Notes: generated from the sequence alone by a model not told the origin. Positions 26,837 to 35,331 are shown, counted from the first letter of the stretch. The stretch: 64,000 bases of DNA from Chloroflexus aurantiacus J-10-fl (GCF_000018865.1 NC_010175.1:1922001-1986000), one strand, 5' to 3'. Translations and numbers: made by a program.

Positions 26837-27529
26837 CGAATGTCTACGACAAGTCTTGGTATCAGAATAGTGACACGGTGTTACGAAGTCGTTACCAAAA
26901 GGTTAAGATAGAGCCTGAAGTTTCAATTTTGCCCGGTGACACTAGAACTTATTCCAAAAAACAGCTACCAGAAGCTATCTCAATTTATTACTGACAGACT
27001 CGGTGATTGTGACAAGCCCCACAGTATCCTCGTCGCCAGCAGGATCAACGCCTGCCACGAACCGGATCGTGAGCACAGCCGTTGCGGCAGCATGGCTGCC
27101 GCACTCTACACCGCGCAACACGCGCATAACGAGCGGGCAAGGCAGCTAATCCAGCGCGTGATGGCACTGGAGACAGGCATAAACCCTTCGCGCTGTCATA
27201 CCGGTAGACTGGGAGCAGGATATACTGTCGTTGGTGATTGGCAAGCGTTCATGAGCCTGTGTGATGGTTGGGTAGCATGATAGCGCAGCTTTTATGAAAT
27301 AACCCAAATTGCTACCTTTATCACCACAGAGACACGGAGGACACAGAGGATGGGTATAACCTGGGTTACTACAGTGAGGCGTGACAAAGTGCGGCCATAG
27401 GAACTGGCTGCTCCTCGCATCGTTCATGCGGTTACGCCACACGGTGTTGCGTGCAATGTCGTGATGTTCCTGGCAGTCAGCCTCCGTGGCCTGCTCACAA
27501 TATAGATAGCAACTCAGGTGAAATAAGTT
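26837..27529. other. Intergenic region with repeats A and B
   Basis: No gene is supported. A family B hairpin core (GCGGCAGCATGGCTGCCGC) lies near 27082-27100, and a short-form family A repeat at about 27300-27505 in the inverted orientation. Confidence 0.55.
27300..27505 (-). repeat. Repeat family A, short form, inverted
   Basis: It reads CACCACAGAGACACGGAGGAC, then GGAACTGGCTGC, a CCTGGCAGTCAGCCTCCGTGG stretch and CTGCTCACA. The same words appear in the opposite order and strand in the 53.3-55.2 kb array. It lacks the roughly 100-bp inner segment of the 331-bp form. Confidence 0.65.
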
Positions 27530-27727
27530 CTACTGCGCCGCAAGTGCCACAACGACAGCCAGGATCAAAAAAATCAACAACCCAAAACCGGCATCTCCTT
27601 CCCCGTTATGAGGCGGTACTTCAGTCCGCACATAGATAACCGGCGGCGATACAGGGCGAGGGAGCGCTATCCCTACCACCGTTGCGCCCACGAATACGAT
27701 GAGACCAAGCAGAGCAAGGGTTATCAT
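27530..27727 (-). CDS. Tiny two-span membrane protein under palindromic operator
   Basis: A 65-residue protein: MITLALLGLIVFVGATVVGIAL is the first membrane span, a Pro-rich hydrophilic loop with NGEGDAG follows, and GLLIFLILAVVVALAAQ is the second span ending at the C-terminus. AAGGAGGGA lies 4 bases before the ATG at 27727, an excellent ribosome-binding site. It is a single-gene unit with a fully consensus promoter, a leader hairpin and an operator. I do not recognise a family. Shared operator sequence with nadA suggests a link to NAD status or pyridine uptake, as inference only. Confidence 0.75.
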   Translation of the reverse strand: MITLALLGLIVFVGATVVGIALPRPVSPPVIYVRTEVPPHNGEGDAGFGLLIFLILAVVVALAAQ

Positions 27728-27743
27728 AGCGTCCCTCCTTAAA

Positions 27744-27760
27744 AGTGTTATTTTAACACT
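27744..27760 (-). promoter_or_regulatory. Candidate operator AGTGT-N7-ACACT before small membrane gene
   Basis: AGTGTTATTTTAACACT is a 17-bp inverted repeat (perfect 7-bp arms) lying 16 bp upstream of the start codon. The half-sites and spacing equal those before nadA. A second, one-mismatch version (AGTGT-N7-ACAAT on the minus strand, 27817-27801) overlaps the -10 box of this gene. Confidence 0.6.
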
Positions 27761-27778
27761 ATTTATCCCGATAAAAGA

Positions 27779-27800
27779 AAGAGGTGTTCGGCAACCTCTT
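27779..27800 (-). terminator. Leader hairpin followed by U-rich run
   Basis: On the minus strand AAGAGGT pairs with ACCTCTT (8-nt loop) and is followed by TCTTTTAT. It lies immediately after the predicted start point and before the operator. It may be an attenuator of the 65-residue membrane-protein gene. Confidence 0.5.
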
Positions 27801-27807
27801 ATTGTCA

Positions 27808-27836
27808 ATTATACACTAATTCACATGTGATGTCAA
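27808..27836 (-). promoter_or_regulatory. Fully consensus sigma-70 promoter
   Basis: Minus-strand TTGACA (27836-27831), 17 bp, TATAAT (27813-27808): a perfect match to both boxes and spacing. It drives the small membrane-protein gene at 27530-27727. A one-mismatch operator copy covers its -10 box. Confidence 0.88.
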
Positions 27837-27945
27837 GTACAAATCAGGAGCGACTGTTACATCGCTCCTGATCGAGACGTGAGGTTCCTGATCCAAATGG
27901 TGCAGGCGATGTTACTCTCTCACAACCAAACGCGCGCAGAATAGA

Positions 27946-28734
27946 TTAGCGCATGCTGCGGCGCACAGTCAATCCACCCACGACAGTTAATGCCAGAGCC
28001 ATCACCAACAGAGCAACCAACGGCAGGGTATCACCACCGGTTGTCGGCAGAGCTGCCGGTGCAGCCGTCGTGACCGGTGCAGTCACCGCGAGCTGAGGAG
28101 TGATGTTGGCCACAAAGTTGGTGGCGAAGACACTGTAAATCTGACCGGCATCAACAGTGGTTCCCGGCAGGTTGATAACGACTGCGCTGCCACCTGCCGG
28201 CGTTACCTGCAAATCATAGGTCCCAGCCGGCACTTCGAGGTAGTCGCTGGCATTGGGGAAGGCCAGATTGCTGATCAGCGTGGTGCCATTCGCCAGCTTG
28301 ACATCTACTGCCGGCGCATCGGGGGAGAAGTGATACACGCGCACTTTTGCCTGACCGGCCGCAGGAGCGCTCAGGTTATCGACAATGACCTGTGGTTGAA
28401 TGCTGGCCACCGGCCCAACCGCAGCAACCGTGTAAGCACGACCAGCTTCAATGGTCAGATTCGCATCAATCACTGCCGAACCAGCACCGGCCCCGGTTGG
28501 GGCAACCTGTACCCGGTAAGTACCCGCCGGTAAGTCAAGATACGGGCTGGCGGCGAAAAAGCCGACGTTTGTGAGCACCGCATTGCCATTGACAAACACA
28601 TCTACTGCGGGTGCATCGGGTGAAGCGTGAATGACGCGAACTTTGGCAGTGCCACTTTGGGCAAAGGCTGCCGGAACGATCAACAGAGCGAACAGTAACG
28701 CCGTGGTCAGAGCGGTGAACAGTTTACGAGCCAT
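27946..28734 (-). CDS. Secreted DUF4397 protein with LPTTG anchor
   Basis: The 262-residue protein has a signal peptide (MARKLFTALTTALLFALLIVPAAFAQ) and two DUF4397 repeats at about 30-120 and 130-215. Each opens with KVRV(I/Y)H(A/F)SPDAPAVDV and contains (L/V)PAGTY. The C-terminus is a classic sortase substrate tail: LPTTG at 229-233, a hydrophobic span, then RRSMR. A sortase gene lies at 56907-57959. GGAGGAG precedes the ATG at 28734; the longer reading to 28821 has no support. Cell-surface attachment is the expected fate. Ligand or function of DUF4397 is unknown. Confidence 0.9.
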   Translation of the reverse strand: MARKLFTALTTALLFALLIVPAAFAQSGTAKVRVIHASPDAPAVDVFVNGNAVLTNVGFFAASPYLDLPAGTYRVQVAPTGAGAGSAVIDANLTIEAGRAYTVAAVGPVASIQPQVIVDNLSAPAAGQAKVRVYHFSPDAPAVDVKLANGTTLISNLAFPNASDYLEVPAGTYDLQVTPAGGSAVVINLPGTTVDAGQIYSVFATNFVANITPQLAVTAPVTTAAPAALPTTGGDTLPLVALLVMALALTVVGGLTVRRSMR

Positions 28735-29345
28735 GAAACACTCCTCCTTGTACAATGTCGATCCCCTTTGTCCCAGAATTGCCAATCTTTTGAAAATTGA
28801 TTGCACAATTTCTGGCTTCACCTCTCTTTACGCAGGAGGGTGATGAGTGGATGTATGCAAAACGTGAGTTCTTTAAATTCATCAAAGTGGCGTTACGTCG
28901 TCTGGTATATGCCAGGGGCGACACGACTCTCTCTATCGAAATCGAACGTGAGGTAGACCGGCTGAGCGTTCTGGCTTTGGTCGCGCTCAGCGAGGGTGGT
29001 GGTGCCAGGAATGACCTCAAATCTGGTGTAACAAGGGTCACGTACCGGCACCGGTACGCGCCGCGATCCACGCCTGTCAGTGCGCACGGTGGATGCGGCA
29101 GCGTGGCCTTCCGCACGCCAAACCATGCGTCACCGGCAACCCAACCTGAACACCATATCCACACCGGCAGGTCATACCACGGTGGGTACAGCCGAAACGC
29201 CGTTCTCTGTATCTGCGATCGCCGCCGGCATGATGGTGTGCTCACAAGTGATGACTTCTACATCAGGTGAGGTTGCCATTCAATGGAACGCATCGTTCGC
29301 AGCACGTAAAACAGGTTCTGGTATGGCCGGAAAACCTTCAGCAGG
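28735..29345. other. Intergenic region with inverted family B repeat
   Basis: No gene is supported between the DUF4397 gene and the tRNA promoter. A family B repeat in the inverted orientation covers about 28990-29225. A short open frame beginning near 28850 has no ribosome-binding site and runs into the repeat. Confidence 0.5.
28990..29225 (-). repeat. Repeat family B, long copy, inverted
   Basis: Reverse-complement partner of 25405-25610. On the minus strand it ends with a CACCAGATTTGA motif, matching the TCAAATCTGG motif that starts the 25.35-kb copy. Confidence 0.65.
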
Positions 29346-29348
29346 CAT

Positions 29349-29377
29349 TTGCATCATGAGCCAAACTATGCTATAAT
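29349..29377 (+). promoter_or_regulatory. tRNA-Arg promoter
   Basis: TTGCAT (29349-29354), 17 bp, TATAAT (29372-29377). The tRNA begins 20 bases after the -10 box. GC-rich bases follow the -10 box (GCACGGGC), a composition often seen at stable-RNA promoters. Confidence 0.75.
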
Positions 29378-29396
29378 GCACGGGCAAACGGAATAC

Positions 29397-29473
29397 GACC
29401 CCGTAGCTCAGTGGATTAGAGCGTTTCCCTGCGGAGGAAAAGGTCGTGCGTTCGAATCGCACCGGGGTCGCCA
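29397..29473 (+). tRNA. tRNA-Arg (anticodon GCG)
   Basis: All arms pair: acceptor GACCCCG with CGGGGTC, D stem GCTC/GAGC, anticodon stem TTTCC/GGAAA with loop CTGCGGA, and T stem GTGCG/CGCAC with loop TTCGAAT. The anticodon is at 29431-29433. CCA is encoded. The GCG anticodon reads CGC and CGU; most bacteria use ACG (inosine) for this box. C35 is the arginine identity base. Confidence 0.95.
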
Positions 29474-29474
29474 G

Positions 29475-29509
29475 TAAGCCCACCAAATATGGTGGGCTTA
29501 TATCTTTTC
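29475..29509 (+). terminator. Terminator after tRNA-Arg
   Basis: An 11-bp perfect stem (29475-29485 with 29490-29500) with a 4-nt loop is followed by TATCTTTT. It begins two bases after the CCA end. Confidence 0.88.
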
Positions 29510-29944
29510 AGCAATGTCGCCGATCACTCCCTCTAGTAGCGCCAGGCAATGTATATGTCGTGCCTACGCATGCTCTTTTATGTCAAATTTTCATGAACAT
29601 GGGGTCATCAATCGTCGTTGGGGCATCTACCCCTTCCCTCCGATCCGCGCACCCCTCACACACCGTTAGATTCACGCCTGGTCAGTCTGGTTCCATACGA
29701 CGCGACTGCTCGTAGCGCCATCGCCATCCAGGGTACCGCTGTAGCCCGCATCTGATCGTGAGCGCGGCTGTTGCGACAGTATGGCTGCCGCACTCCAAAC
29801 CAGGCGAATACGGGGAACCCTCTCGGTAACGGTATCCACTCCAGCGTGTGATCCCACGACACGTACAGCGATTACACTGGTTCCACGCCTCTGTGATCAG
29901 GTGCGGTACCAGCATGTATGACCGCTGTAGCACCAGATTTGATA
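29510..29944. other. Intergenic region with family B copy
   Basis: No gene. A family B copy lies at about 29720-29880 (core near 29775: GCGACAGTATGGCTGCCGC, slightly decayed), followed at 29932 by the CACCAGATTTGATA end motif next to the ogt stop. Confidence 0.5.
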
Positions 29945-30508
29945 CTACAGAAGCGGCAGGAATACCCCTTCAAGGGCCAGCAACGCACGCTTGCGCTCGA
30001 TCCCCCAGCGAAAGCCATGGAGCCTGCCATCGCTCCCCAGGGCACGATGACAGGGCACCACTATCGCCAGTGAATTGCTCGCACAGGCCCGTCCGACTGC
30101 CCGTGCAGCGCCGGTTGGTAATCCTAACTCCTGAGCTAGCTGACCGTAGGTACGGGTGCTCCCACGCGGGATCGTACAAAGCGCCTGCCAGACCAGTTGT
30201 TGAAAGGGGGTACCAATTGGATCAAGTGGGAAGGCGGGGAGCGGTGCCTCGTTGCGCAGATAGGCTGCAATTGCCGATGCCGCAGTCTCCGCCAGAACAC
30301 CAGCGGCAGTGCCCGCTACCGGAAAGCTAGCGTGGAGTGTAGCCAGCAGTGCTGCGTCATCATCACCTAAATAGACCGCACAGAGACCGCTATCGGTCGC
30401 AGCTACCAACACTCGACCGAGGGGGCTATCTGCATATGCAACCTCTCGTATCGGTCTGACACGAGCAGCACGTTTATCATCTCGTGCTTGAGAGTCGTGA
30501 TTTGGCAT
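29945..30508 (-). CDS. ogt: Methylated-DNA--protein-cysteine methyltransferase
   Basis: This suicide repair protein moves the methyl group from O6-methylguanine in DNA to its own cysteine. The 187-residue protein has the acceptor Cys153 in the invariant IVVPCHRA, the helix-turn-helix with the arginine finger in GAARAVGRACASN, and YGQLAQELGLP. The N-terminal ribonuclease-like domain (residues about 20-95) and a charged 20-residue leader precede it. No strong ribosome-binding site is seen before ATG 30508, so a slightly later start is possible. Single-gene unit. Confidence 0.94.
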   Translation of the reverse strand: MPNHDSQARDDKRAARVRPIREVAYADSPLGRVLVAATDSGLCAVYLGDDDAALLATLHASFPVAGTAAGVLAETAASAIAAYLRNEAPLPAFPLDPIGTPFQQLVWQALCTIPRGSTRTYGQLAQELGLPTGAARAVGRACASNSLAIVVPCHRALGSDGRLHGFRWGIERKRALLALEGVFLPLL

Positions 30509-30618
30509 GGGGGCAACTTCCGATCAGCTATTGCCAGCATCACCCGACTGCAACCCCGTGCGATATGTCTCTGGCACGTATTCAACCATCGTTTGCCAGA
30601 CAAGCCCATCATGCCTTC

Positions 30619-30659
30619 AGCTCACGGGGGCGAGGGTTGCGCTTTCACCCCCGTGAGCT
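30619..30659 (-). terminator. Hairpin after trpE
   Basis: A 12-bp perfect stem (AGCTCACGGGGG with its complement, 17-nt loop) lies 50 bp past the trpE stop. There is no U-tract, so it may be a processing or Rho-associated structure. Confidence 0.5.
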
Positions 30660-30708
30660 GCGGCACGTACATTCATCTGGTGCAACACTCTAAGCTGCGA
30701 GCCAGCCT

Positions 30709-32220
30709 CTAGCCACCGGCCTGTAGCTCTTCGGCCAGATCAATAGCCCGCAACGAAGCGGCTGCTTTATTACAGCTTTCGTTAAACTCATACTCCGGCG
30801 TACTGTCGGCTACCACACCGGCAGCGGCCTGGGCATAGGCAATACCGTCTTTGACAATCAGCGTGCGGAGTGCAATGCAGGTATCGAGGTCACCGTTAAA
30901 ACCGAGATGACCAACGGCACCGGCATAAATCCCCCGCTGCTCACCTTCAAGTTCGGCAATGATCTCCATCGACCGGATCTTCGGTGCGCCGGTCACGGTG
31001 CCGGCAGGGAAACAGGCTCGCAACGCATCGATTGGTTTCAAGTCAGCCCGCAACAGACCGGTCACTTCTGACACAATATGTTGAACGTGGCTATACTTCT
31101 CGATGGTCATGAACACCGGCACCTGAACCGTACCGGGCTGGCTGATGCGTCCCAGATCATTGCGTCCCAGATCAACCAGCATCAGATGCTCAGCCCGCTC
31201 CTTTTCGTCGGCCAGGAGATCGGCAGCCAGTTGTTCATCTTCAGCCGCATCACGACCACGCCAGCGGGTTCCGGCGATAGGGCGCGTGGTCACCTTCCCA
31301 TCGCGGACCTGTACCAGCATCTCAGGCGATGCCCCAACCAGATCACCTTCGCCGGTACGGATGTAAAACATGTACGGTGAAGGATTGATCGTGCGCAATG
31401 CCCGATAGATGGTGAAGCTATCGGCGCTGGTGGCTTTGCTGAAGCGCTGCGAAATCTGCACCTGGAAGATGTCGCCGGCCATGATGTACTCTTTCGCCCG
31501 CAGCACCGCCGCCTTAAATTCGGCCTCGGTCCGATTCGAGACGATAGGGTTGGTCATCACCCGCGCCGGTGTGTTGTGTGGTTCGTAGTTGCGCAGGCTC
31601 AAGCCAATACCCGGCGGTAGCGGGCGTTGTAAACGTGCGATCAGGGTCTCGATCCGCTGCACGGCGCGCTGATACTCAGCGGCAAGGTCTTCGACATCGA
31701 GATGAACGTGCGAAATAACGATAATCTTGTGGCGCACGTGATCAAAGGCCAGCAGCGTATCAACAAACATCCACCAGCTATCGGGCATATCGTATGGGCG
31801 CACTGGAGGTACCGGCAGGCGCTCGAAGTAGCGCGCCGACTCATAATTGAGATAGCCGACCGCACCACCGACGAAGATCGGTAGATTGGGCAGGCGAATC
31901 GGGCGGTAGGCGTTCAGATAACTTTCCAGCACGATCAACGGATCGGTGTAGGTGAGGGTCTGCTTGTAACCGCCATGGGTCGCCTGGGCCACACCGTCGT
32001 GCATACGCAGCACCATATACGGATCGCTGCCGATGAACGAGTAGCGACCGATATTCTGACCACCGGTCACACTTTCGAGGAGAAAGCCCAGCCCACCCTG
32101 AGCGATCTTGAGATAGGCTGATACTGGCGTCTCCAGATCAGCCATAATCTCGCGATAAATGGGGCAGAGATTACCCTGCTGGCGTAACTCCTGTAATTGA
32201 TCGAGGGTTGGATAGTACAT
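30709..32220 (-). CDS. trpE: Anthranilate synthase component I
   Basis: TrpE makes anthranilate from chorismate, using ammonia from TrpG. The 503-residue protein fits TrpE. The N-terminal part has PVSAYLKIAQGGLGFLLESV, in which the LLES segment lines the usual tryptophan feedback site. The chorismate-binding domain has GDIFQVQISQRFS, PSPYMFYI, SPEMLVQV, RPIAGTRWRG, DLGRNDLGRI, and FPAGTVTGAPKIRSMEII, all diagnostic. It follows trpS by 8 bases, forming a trpS-trpE operon. No trpG is in the window. No T-box is visible upstream of this pair. Confidence 0.96.
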   Translation of the reverse strand: MYYPTLDQLQELRQQGNLCPIYREIMADLETPVSAYLKIAQGGLGFLLESVTGGQNIGRYSFIGSDPYMVLRMHDGVAQATHGGYKQTLTYTDPLIVLESYLNAYRPIRLPNLPIFVGGAVGYLNYESARYFERLPVPPVRPYDMPDSWWMFVDTLLAFDHVRHKIIVISHVHLDVEDLAAEYQRAVQRIETLIARLQRPLPPGIGLSLRNYEPHNTPARVMTNPIVSNRTEAEFKAAVLRAKEYIMAGDIFQVQISQRFSKATSADSFTIYRALRTINPSPYMFYIRTGEGDLVGASPEMLVQVRDGKVTTRPIAGTRWRGRDAAEDEQLAADLLADEKERAEHLMLVDLGRNDLGRISQPGTVQVPVFMTIEKYSHVQHIVSEVTGLLRADLKPIDALRACFPAGTVTGAPKIRSMEIIAELEGEQRGIYAGAVGHLGFNGDLDTCIALRTLIVKDGIAYAQAAAGVVADSTPEYEFNESCNKAAASLRAIDLAEELQAGG

Positions 32221-32228
32221 ACAATTCC

Positions 32229-33239
32229 TTATCTACGGTCATTGGGTAATACGAAGCCTACCCGCTCAAGGATAAGCGTCATCTTCGGTTCAGCCACGGC
32301 ACGTGCCTGTTCGGCGCCAATCGCCAGTATACGATCAAGCTCCGCCGGATCGTTCATCAACTGGTAGTAGCGCTCGCGGATCGGGCGCAACGACTCAATC
32401 ACTACCTCGGTGAGTTCTCGCTTCAGCGCACCATACCCCTTACCGGCAAAGTGTGCTTCGATCTCTGGTCGGCTACGCCCGGTCAGCAATTCATAGATTT
32501 GCAACAGATTATTCACCCCGGCACGATCAGGGTCATCGCTAAAGCGAATCTCGTTGTAGGAGTCGGTAACTGCCCGCTTGATCGCCCAGCGAATCTCGTC
32601 GGGATCGTCAACAATGCGAATCGCATGACCACGGGTTGTTTCCGATTTGCTCATCTTGACTGTCGGATCGTTGAGGCCCATAATGCGAGCGCCGCTCTCG
32701 CGAATGACTGGTTTGGGAATAACAAAGGTTTCCCCAAAGAGATAATTGAAGCGCTGCGCGAGATCGCGGGTCAGCTCGATATGCTGCTTTTGGTCCTCGC
32801 CAACCGGCACCTCGTCGGCATCGTAGAGCAGAATGTCTGCCGCCATCAAGACCGGATAGGTGAGCAAACCGGTCATCACGCTCTCTTGCTTCTGCGCTTT
32901 CGTCTTGTACTGGGTCATGCGTTCGAGCCAGCCAAGCGGTGTGATACAACTGAACACCCACGAACACTCGGCATGCGCCCGCACGTGACTCTGCACGAAG
33001 AGCGTCGTCTGCTGCGGATCGATACCACAAGCCAGCAACAAGGCGGCTAACTCGCGGGTCTGGCGACGCAAGTCGGCTGGGTCTTGCGGTACGGTGATCG
33101 CATGCAGATCGACGATACAGATGAAATTGGTCTTCTGGCCCTGCCCGGCAACCCATTGCTGGATCGCACCCAGATAGTTACCGATATGCAGGTTGCCCGA
33201 CGGCTGGATGCCTGAGAAGACACGAGGTTTGCGCGTCAT
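32229..33239 (-). CDS. trpS: Tryptophanyl-tRNA synthetase
   Basis: This class I synthetase charges tRNA-Trp. The 336-residue length is typical. The ATP-binding HIGN motif is at residues 18-21 (SGNLHIGNYLGA) and KMSKS near 195 (DPTVKMSKSE). Other family marks are DLHAITVPQ, DADEVPVGEDQKQHIELTRDLA and RFNYLFGETF. AAGGAGAGAAACCC precedes the ATG at 33239. Coupling with trpE in one operon ties tRNA charging to tryptophan synthesis. The upstream gene is divergent (33320), leaving only 80 bp for both promoters. Confidence 0.97.
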   Translation of the reverse strand: MTRKPRVFSGIQPSGNLHIGNYLGAIQQWVAGQGQKTNFICIVDLHAITVPQDPADLRRQTRELAALLLACGIDPQQTTLFVQSHVRAHAECSWVFSCITPLGWLERMTQYKTKAQKQESVMTGLLTYPVLMAADILLYDADEVPVGEDQKQHIELTRDLAQRFNYLFGETFVIPKPVIRESGARIMGLNDPTVKMSKSETTRGHAIRIVDDPDEIRWAIKRAVTDSYNEIRFSDDPDRAGVNNLLQIYELLTGRSRPEIEAHFAGKGYGALKRELTEVVIESLRPIRERYYQLMNDPAELDRILAIGAEQARAVAEPKMTLILERVGFVLPNDRR

Positions 33240-33319
33240 AGGGTTTCTCTCCTTAAGGCTACAATGCGAAACATGCTATACTAAGCAATGTCAGGTATCG
33301 CTTTCATATCAGGTATGCA

Positions 33320-35272
33320 ATGAAACGATTTCTCTTCCTCTTCCTGCTGATCGTCGTACTTGGCACCGTGAGTACACCAACACCGCCAGTACGGGCAGAG
33401 AGTGGTGCCAGTTTTACCAGTCTCAATCCAACGGTACAACCATTGATCCCGGCACCAGTTGCAATTCGGATCGATGATTATACAGGGCCAGCCCATCTTA
33501 TTGTGTTCGACAGCCGTGCGCGCTTTGCCGGTGCTTTTCCGCTGACAGTCAGCGATGGGCAGGGATGGGTTGAAGTGACGCCGCGCGGTGCGCTGGGTGC
33601 GCACTGGGCAGCTCTCTTCACTGCCGATGGCCAGATGGTAGCAAACGGAACACTCTACCGGCTTGAAGCCGAGACCACACTGCGCAGCGGCGTGGCCGGC
33701 TACGATCGGTTGTACCCGACTGTTCGCCAATTCATGGCAGCCGACAGATTGAGCTATCTGCTTGATGGACAACCCGTAGCCGGCTATCGTTCTCCCGACA
33801 GCCCGTTGCTCTGGTTGCGTGATCACTACTACCAAAACCGGGCTTTCCGCTATTTTGAGAACGATCTGCGCTCGCTGCCTGAAGCCTTTGCCCGGGTCCA
33901 GGCCGCAGATGGTAGCCTGCCGGACTTTCTGGCCCGCCCGGAATGGGGCATTCCCGCCTTCCGCACACCGGTCGAAGCTGATGTTGAATATCTGTTCGTT
34001 CAGTTGATCTTCGAGACCTGGCAGGTGACCGGTGACACTGAATGGATGTTGCGAATGTTGCCGGCAGCTCAACGCGCCATCGATTACACGATGCGTGATC
34101 CGCTGCGTTGGGATGCAACCCTGGGCCTGGTCAAGCGACCCTTTACCATCGACACCTGGGACTTTGAATATGGCTCGCCGATGGTTAACCCGAACAACGG
34201 CGAGTTGGGGCCGCGTCACTGGATCGATGAGCAGACCAAATGGGGCATTTTCCACGGTGACAATACCGGTCTGGCGGCGGCGCTGCATGCCCTGGCGCTG
34301 ATGGAAGAGGCTGCCGGGCAGCGTGATCTGGCCGCAGTGCGCCGGATTATCGCTACCGATCTGATGACGCGCCTCAATGCGCTGAGCTGGAATGGACGCT
34401 TTTACACGCACCATGTGAAACTCGTCCCCTACGATGTACCTGGTGTTGATGAAGCCAATCAATTAAGTCTCTCGAACGCAATTGCCCTCAATCGCGGCGT
34501 TTTAACCGAGACGCAGGGGCGGGCGATCATTGCCGAGTATCTACGTCGGTTGAATGACCCCAACCGGATTGCCTTTGCCGAATGGTATAGCATCGATCCT
34601 CCCTTCCCGGCAGGCGCCTTCGGTATGAATGGACGCCTGGGTGAGCGACCCGGCGAATATGTCAACGGTGGTGTCATGCCGCTCGTTGGCGGCGAACTGG
34701 CACGCGGCGCGTTTCGCTATGGCTACGAAGCGTATGGCTTCAACATCTTACAACGCTACATTGACCTGATTGAACGCACCGGTGCCACATATCTCTGGTA
34801 CTACCCCACCGGTGGTATTGCCCCGGTCAACGAGTTTTTACCAACCGACGGCTGGGGTTCCAGTGCGATGCTGGGAGCCTTGATCGAAGGCGCCGCCGGC
34901 ATCGAAGACCGCTATATCGGTTTTCAGTCAGTCACCCTTTCCCCACGTTGGTCAGCCGATCCGATACACGAAATTCGTGATGTCTACGCTGTCGCCCGCT
35001 ACGCCGCTAGTGATGGCTATGTCGCTTACCAGTGGCGGTTAACGCCGGCCAGTAATCTTCAACCGGCACGACTTGAGCTGACAGCAACCGGCAGTGGTGA
35101 ATCATTTCGGTTACGTCTGCTCTTACCATCCAACACAGAACCCAGCATCGTGTTACTGAACGACTCGCCGTTACCGGTGCAGATCGAGCAGATCGGGTTT
35201 AGCCGTTATCTGGTCATCGATGCTACCGGCCCAATCATCAACGTCGCGGCCACGCTGAAACCCCGTCGCTAG
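33320..35272 (+). CDS. Secreted six-hairpin glycosidase-like protein
   Basis: A 650-residue protein with a signal peptide (MKRFLFLFLLIVVLGTVSTP, cleavage near VRA-ES). The central part (about 150-530) has an alpha/alpha-barrel pattern with LLWLRDHYYQNRAF, TPVEADVEYLFVQLIFETW, a DTWDFEYG stretch and DEQTKWGIFHGDN, resembling GH15/GH63/GH78-type glycosidases. Acidic candidates for catalysis are in IDTWDFEYG and IDEQTKW. The C-terminal 110 residues form a small beta domain. The substrate is not evident. Its start is 80 bp from divergent trpS. It ends at a bidirectional terminator shared with trpB. Confidence 0.72.
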   Translation: MKRFLFLFLLIVVLGTVSTPTPPVRAESGASFTSLNPTVQPLIPAPVAIRIDDYTGPAHLIVFDSRARFAGAFPLTVSDGQGWVEVTPRGALGAHWAALFTADGQMVANGTLYRLEAETTLRSGVAGYDRLYPTVRQFMAADRLSYLLDGQPVAGYRSPDSPLLWLRDHYYQNRAFRYFENDLRSLPEAFARVQAADGSLPDFLARPEWGIPAFRTPVEADVEYLFVQLIFETWQVTGDTEWMLRMLPAAQRAIDYTMRDPLRWDATLGLVKRPFTIDTWDFEYGSPMVNPNNGELGPRHWIDEQTKWGIFHGDNTGLAAALHALALMEEAAGQRDLAAVRRIIATDLMTRLNALSWNGRFYTHHVKLVPYDVPGVDEANQLSLSNAIALNRGVLTETQGRAIIAEYLRRLNDPNRIAFAEWYSIDPPFPAGAFGMNGRLGERPGEYVNGGVMPLVGGELARGAFRYGYEAYGFNILQRYIDLIERTGATYLWYYPTGGIAPVNEFLPTDGWGSSAMLGALIEGAAGIEDRYIGFQSVTLSPRWSADPIHEIRDVYAVARYAASDGYVAYQWRLTPASNLQPARLELTATGSGESFRLRLLLPSNTEPSIVLLNDSPLPVQIEQIGFSRYLVIDATGPIINVAATLKPRR

Positions 35273-35292
35273 TACCCGCTGTACCCCTGCTA

Positions 35293-35322
35293 CCGCGAGG
35301 CGCACAACCATGCGCCTCGCGG
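35293..35322. terminator. Bidirectional hairpin between convergent genes
   Basis: A 12-bp perfect stem CCGCGAGGCGCA with its complement and a 6-nt loop sits between the glycosidase stop and the trpB stop. No clear U-tract on either side. Confidence 0.65.
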
Positions 35323-35331
35323 CTAATCAGC

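Noticed and set aside
28797-29270. A 157-residue open frame upstream of the tRNA
   Set aside because: No ribosome-binding site, and most of it is the inverted family B repeat. The first 50 residues look more protein-like but are not enough to support a gene.
32221-33319. A second T-box ahead of trpS-trpE
   Set aside because: Only 80 bp separate trpS from the divergent gene and no GTGGCACCGCGG-like sequence or terminator is present.
33281-34462. A 393-residue open frame on the minus strand
   Set aside because: It lies entirely opposite the secreted glycosidase-like gene, whose signal peptide and domain pattern are clear.
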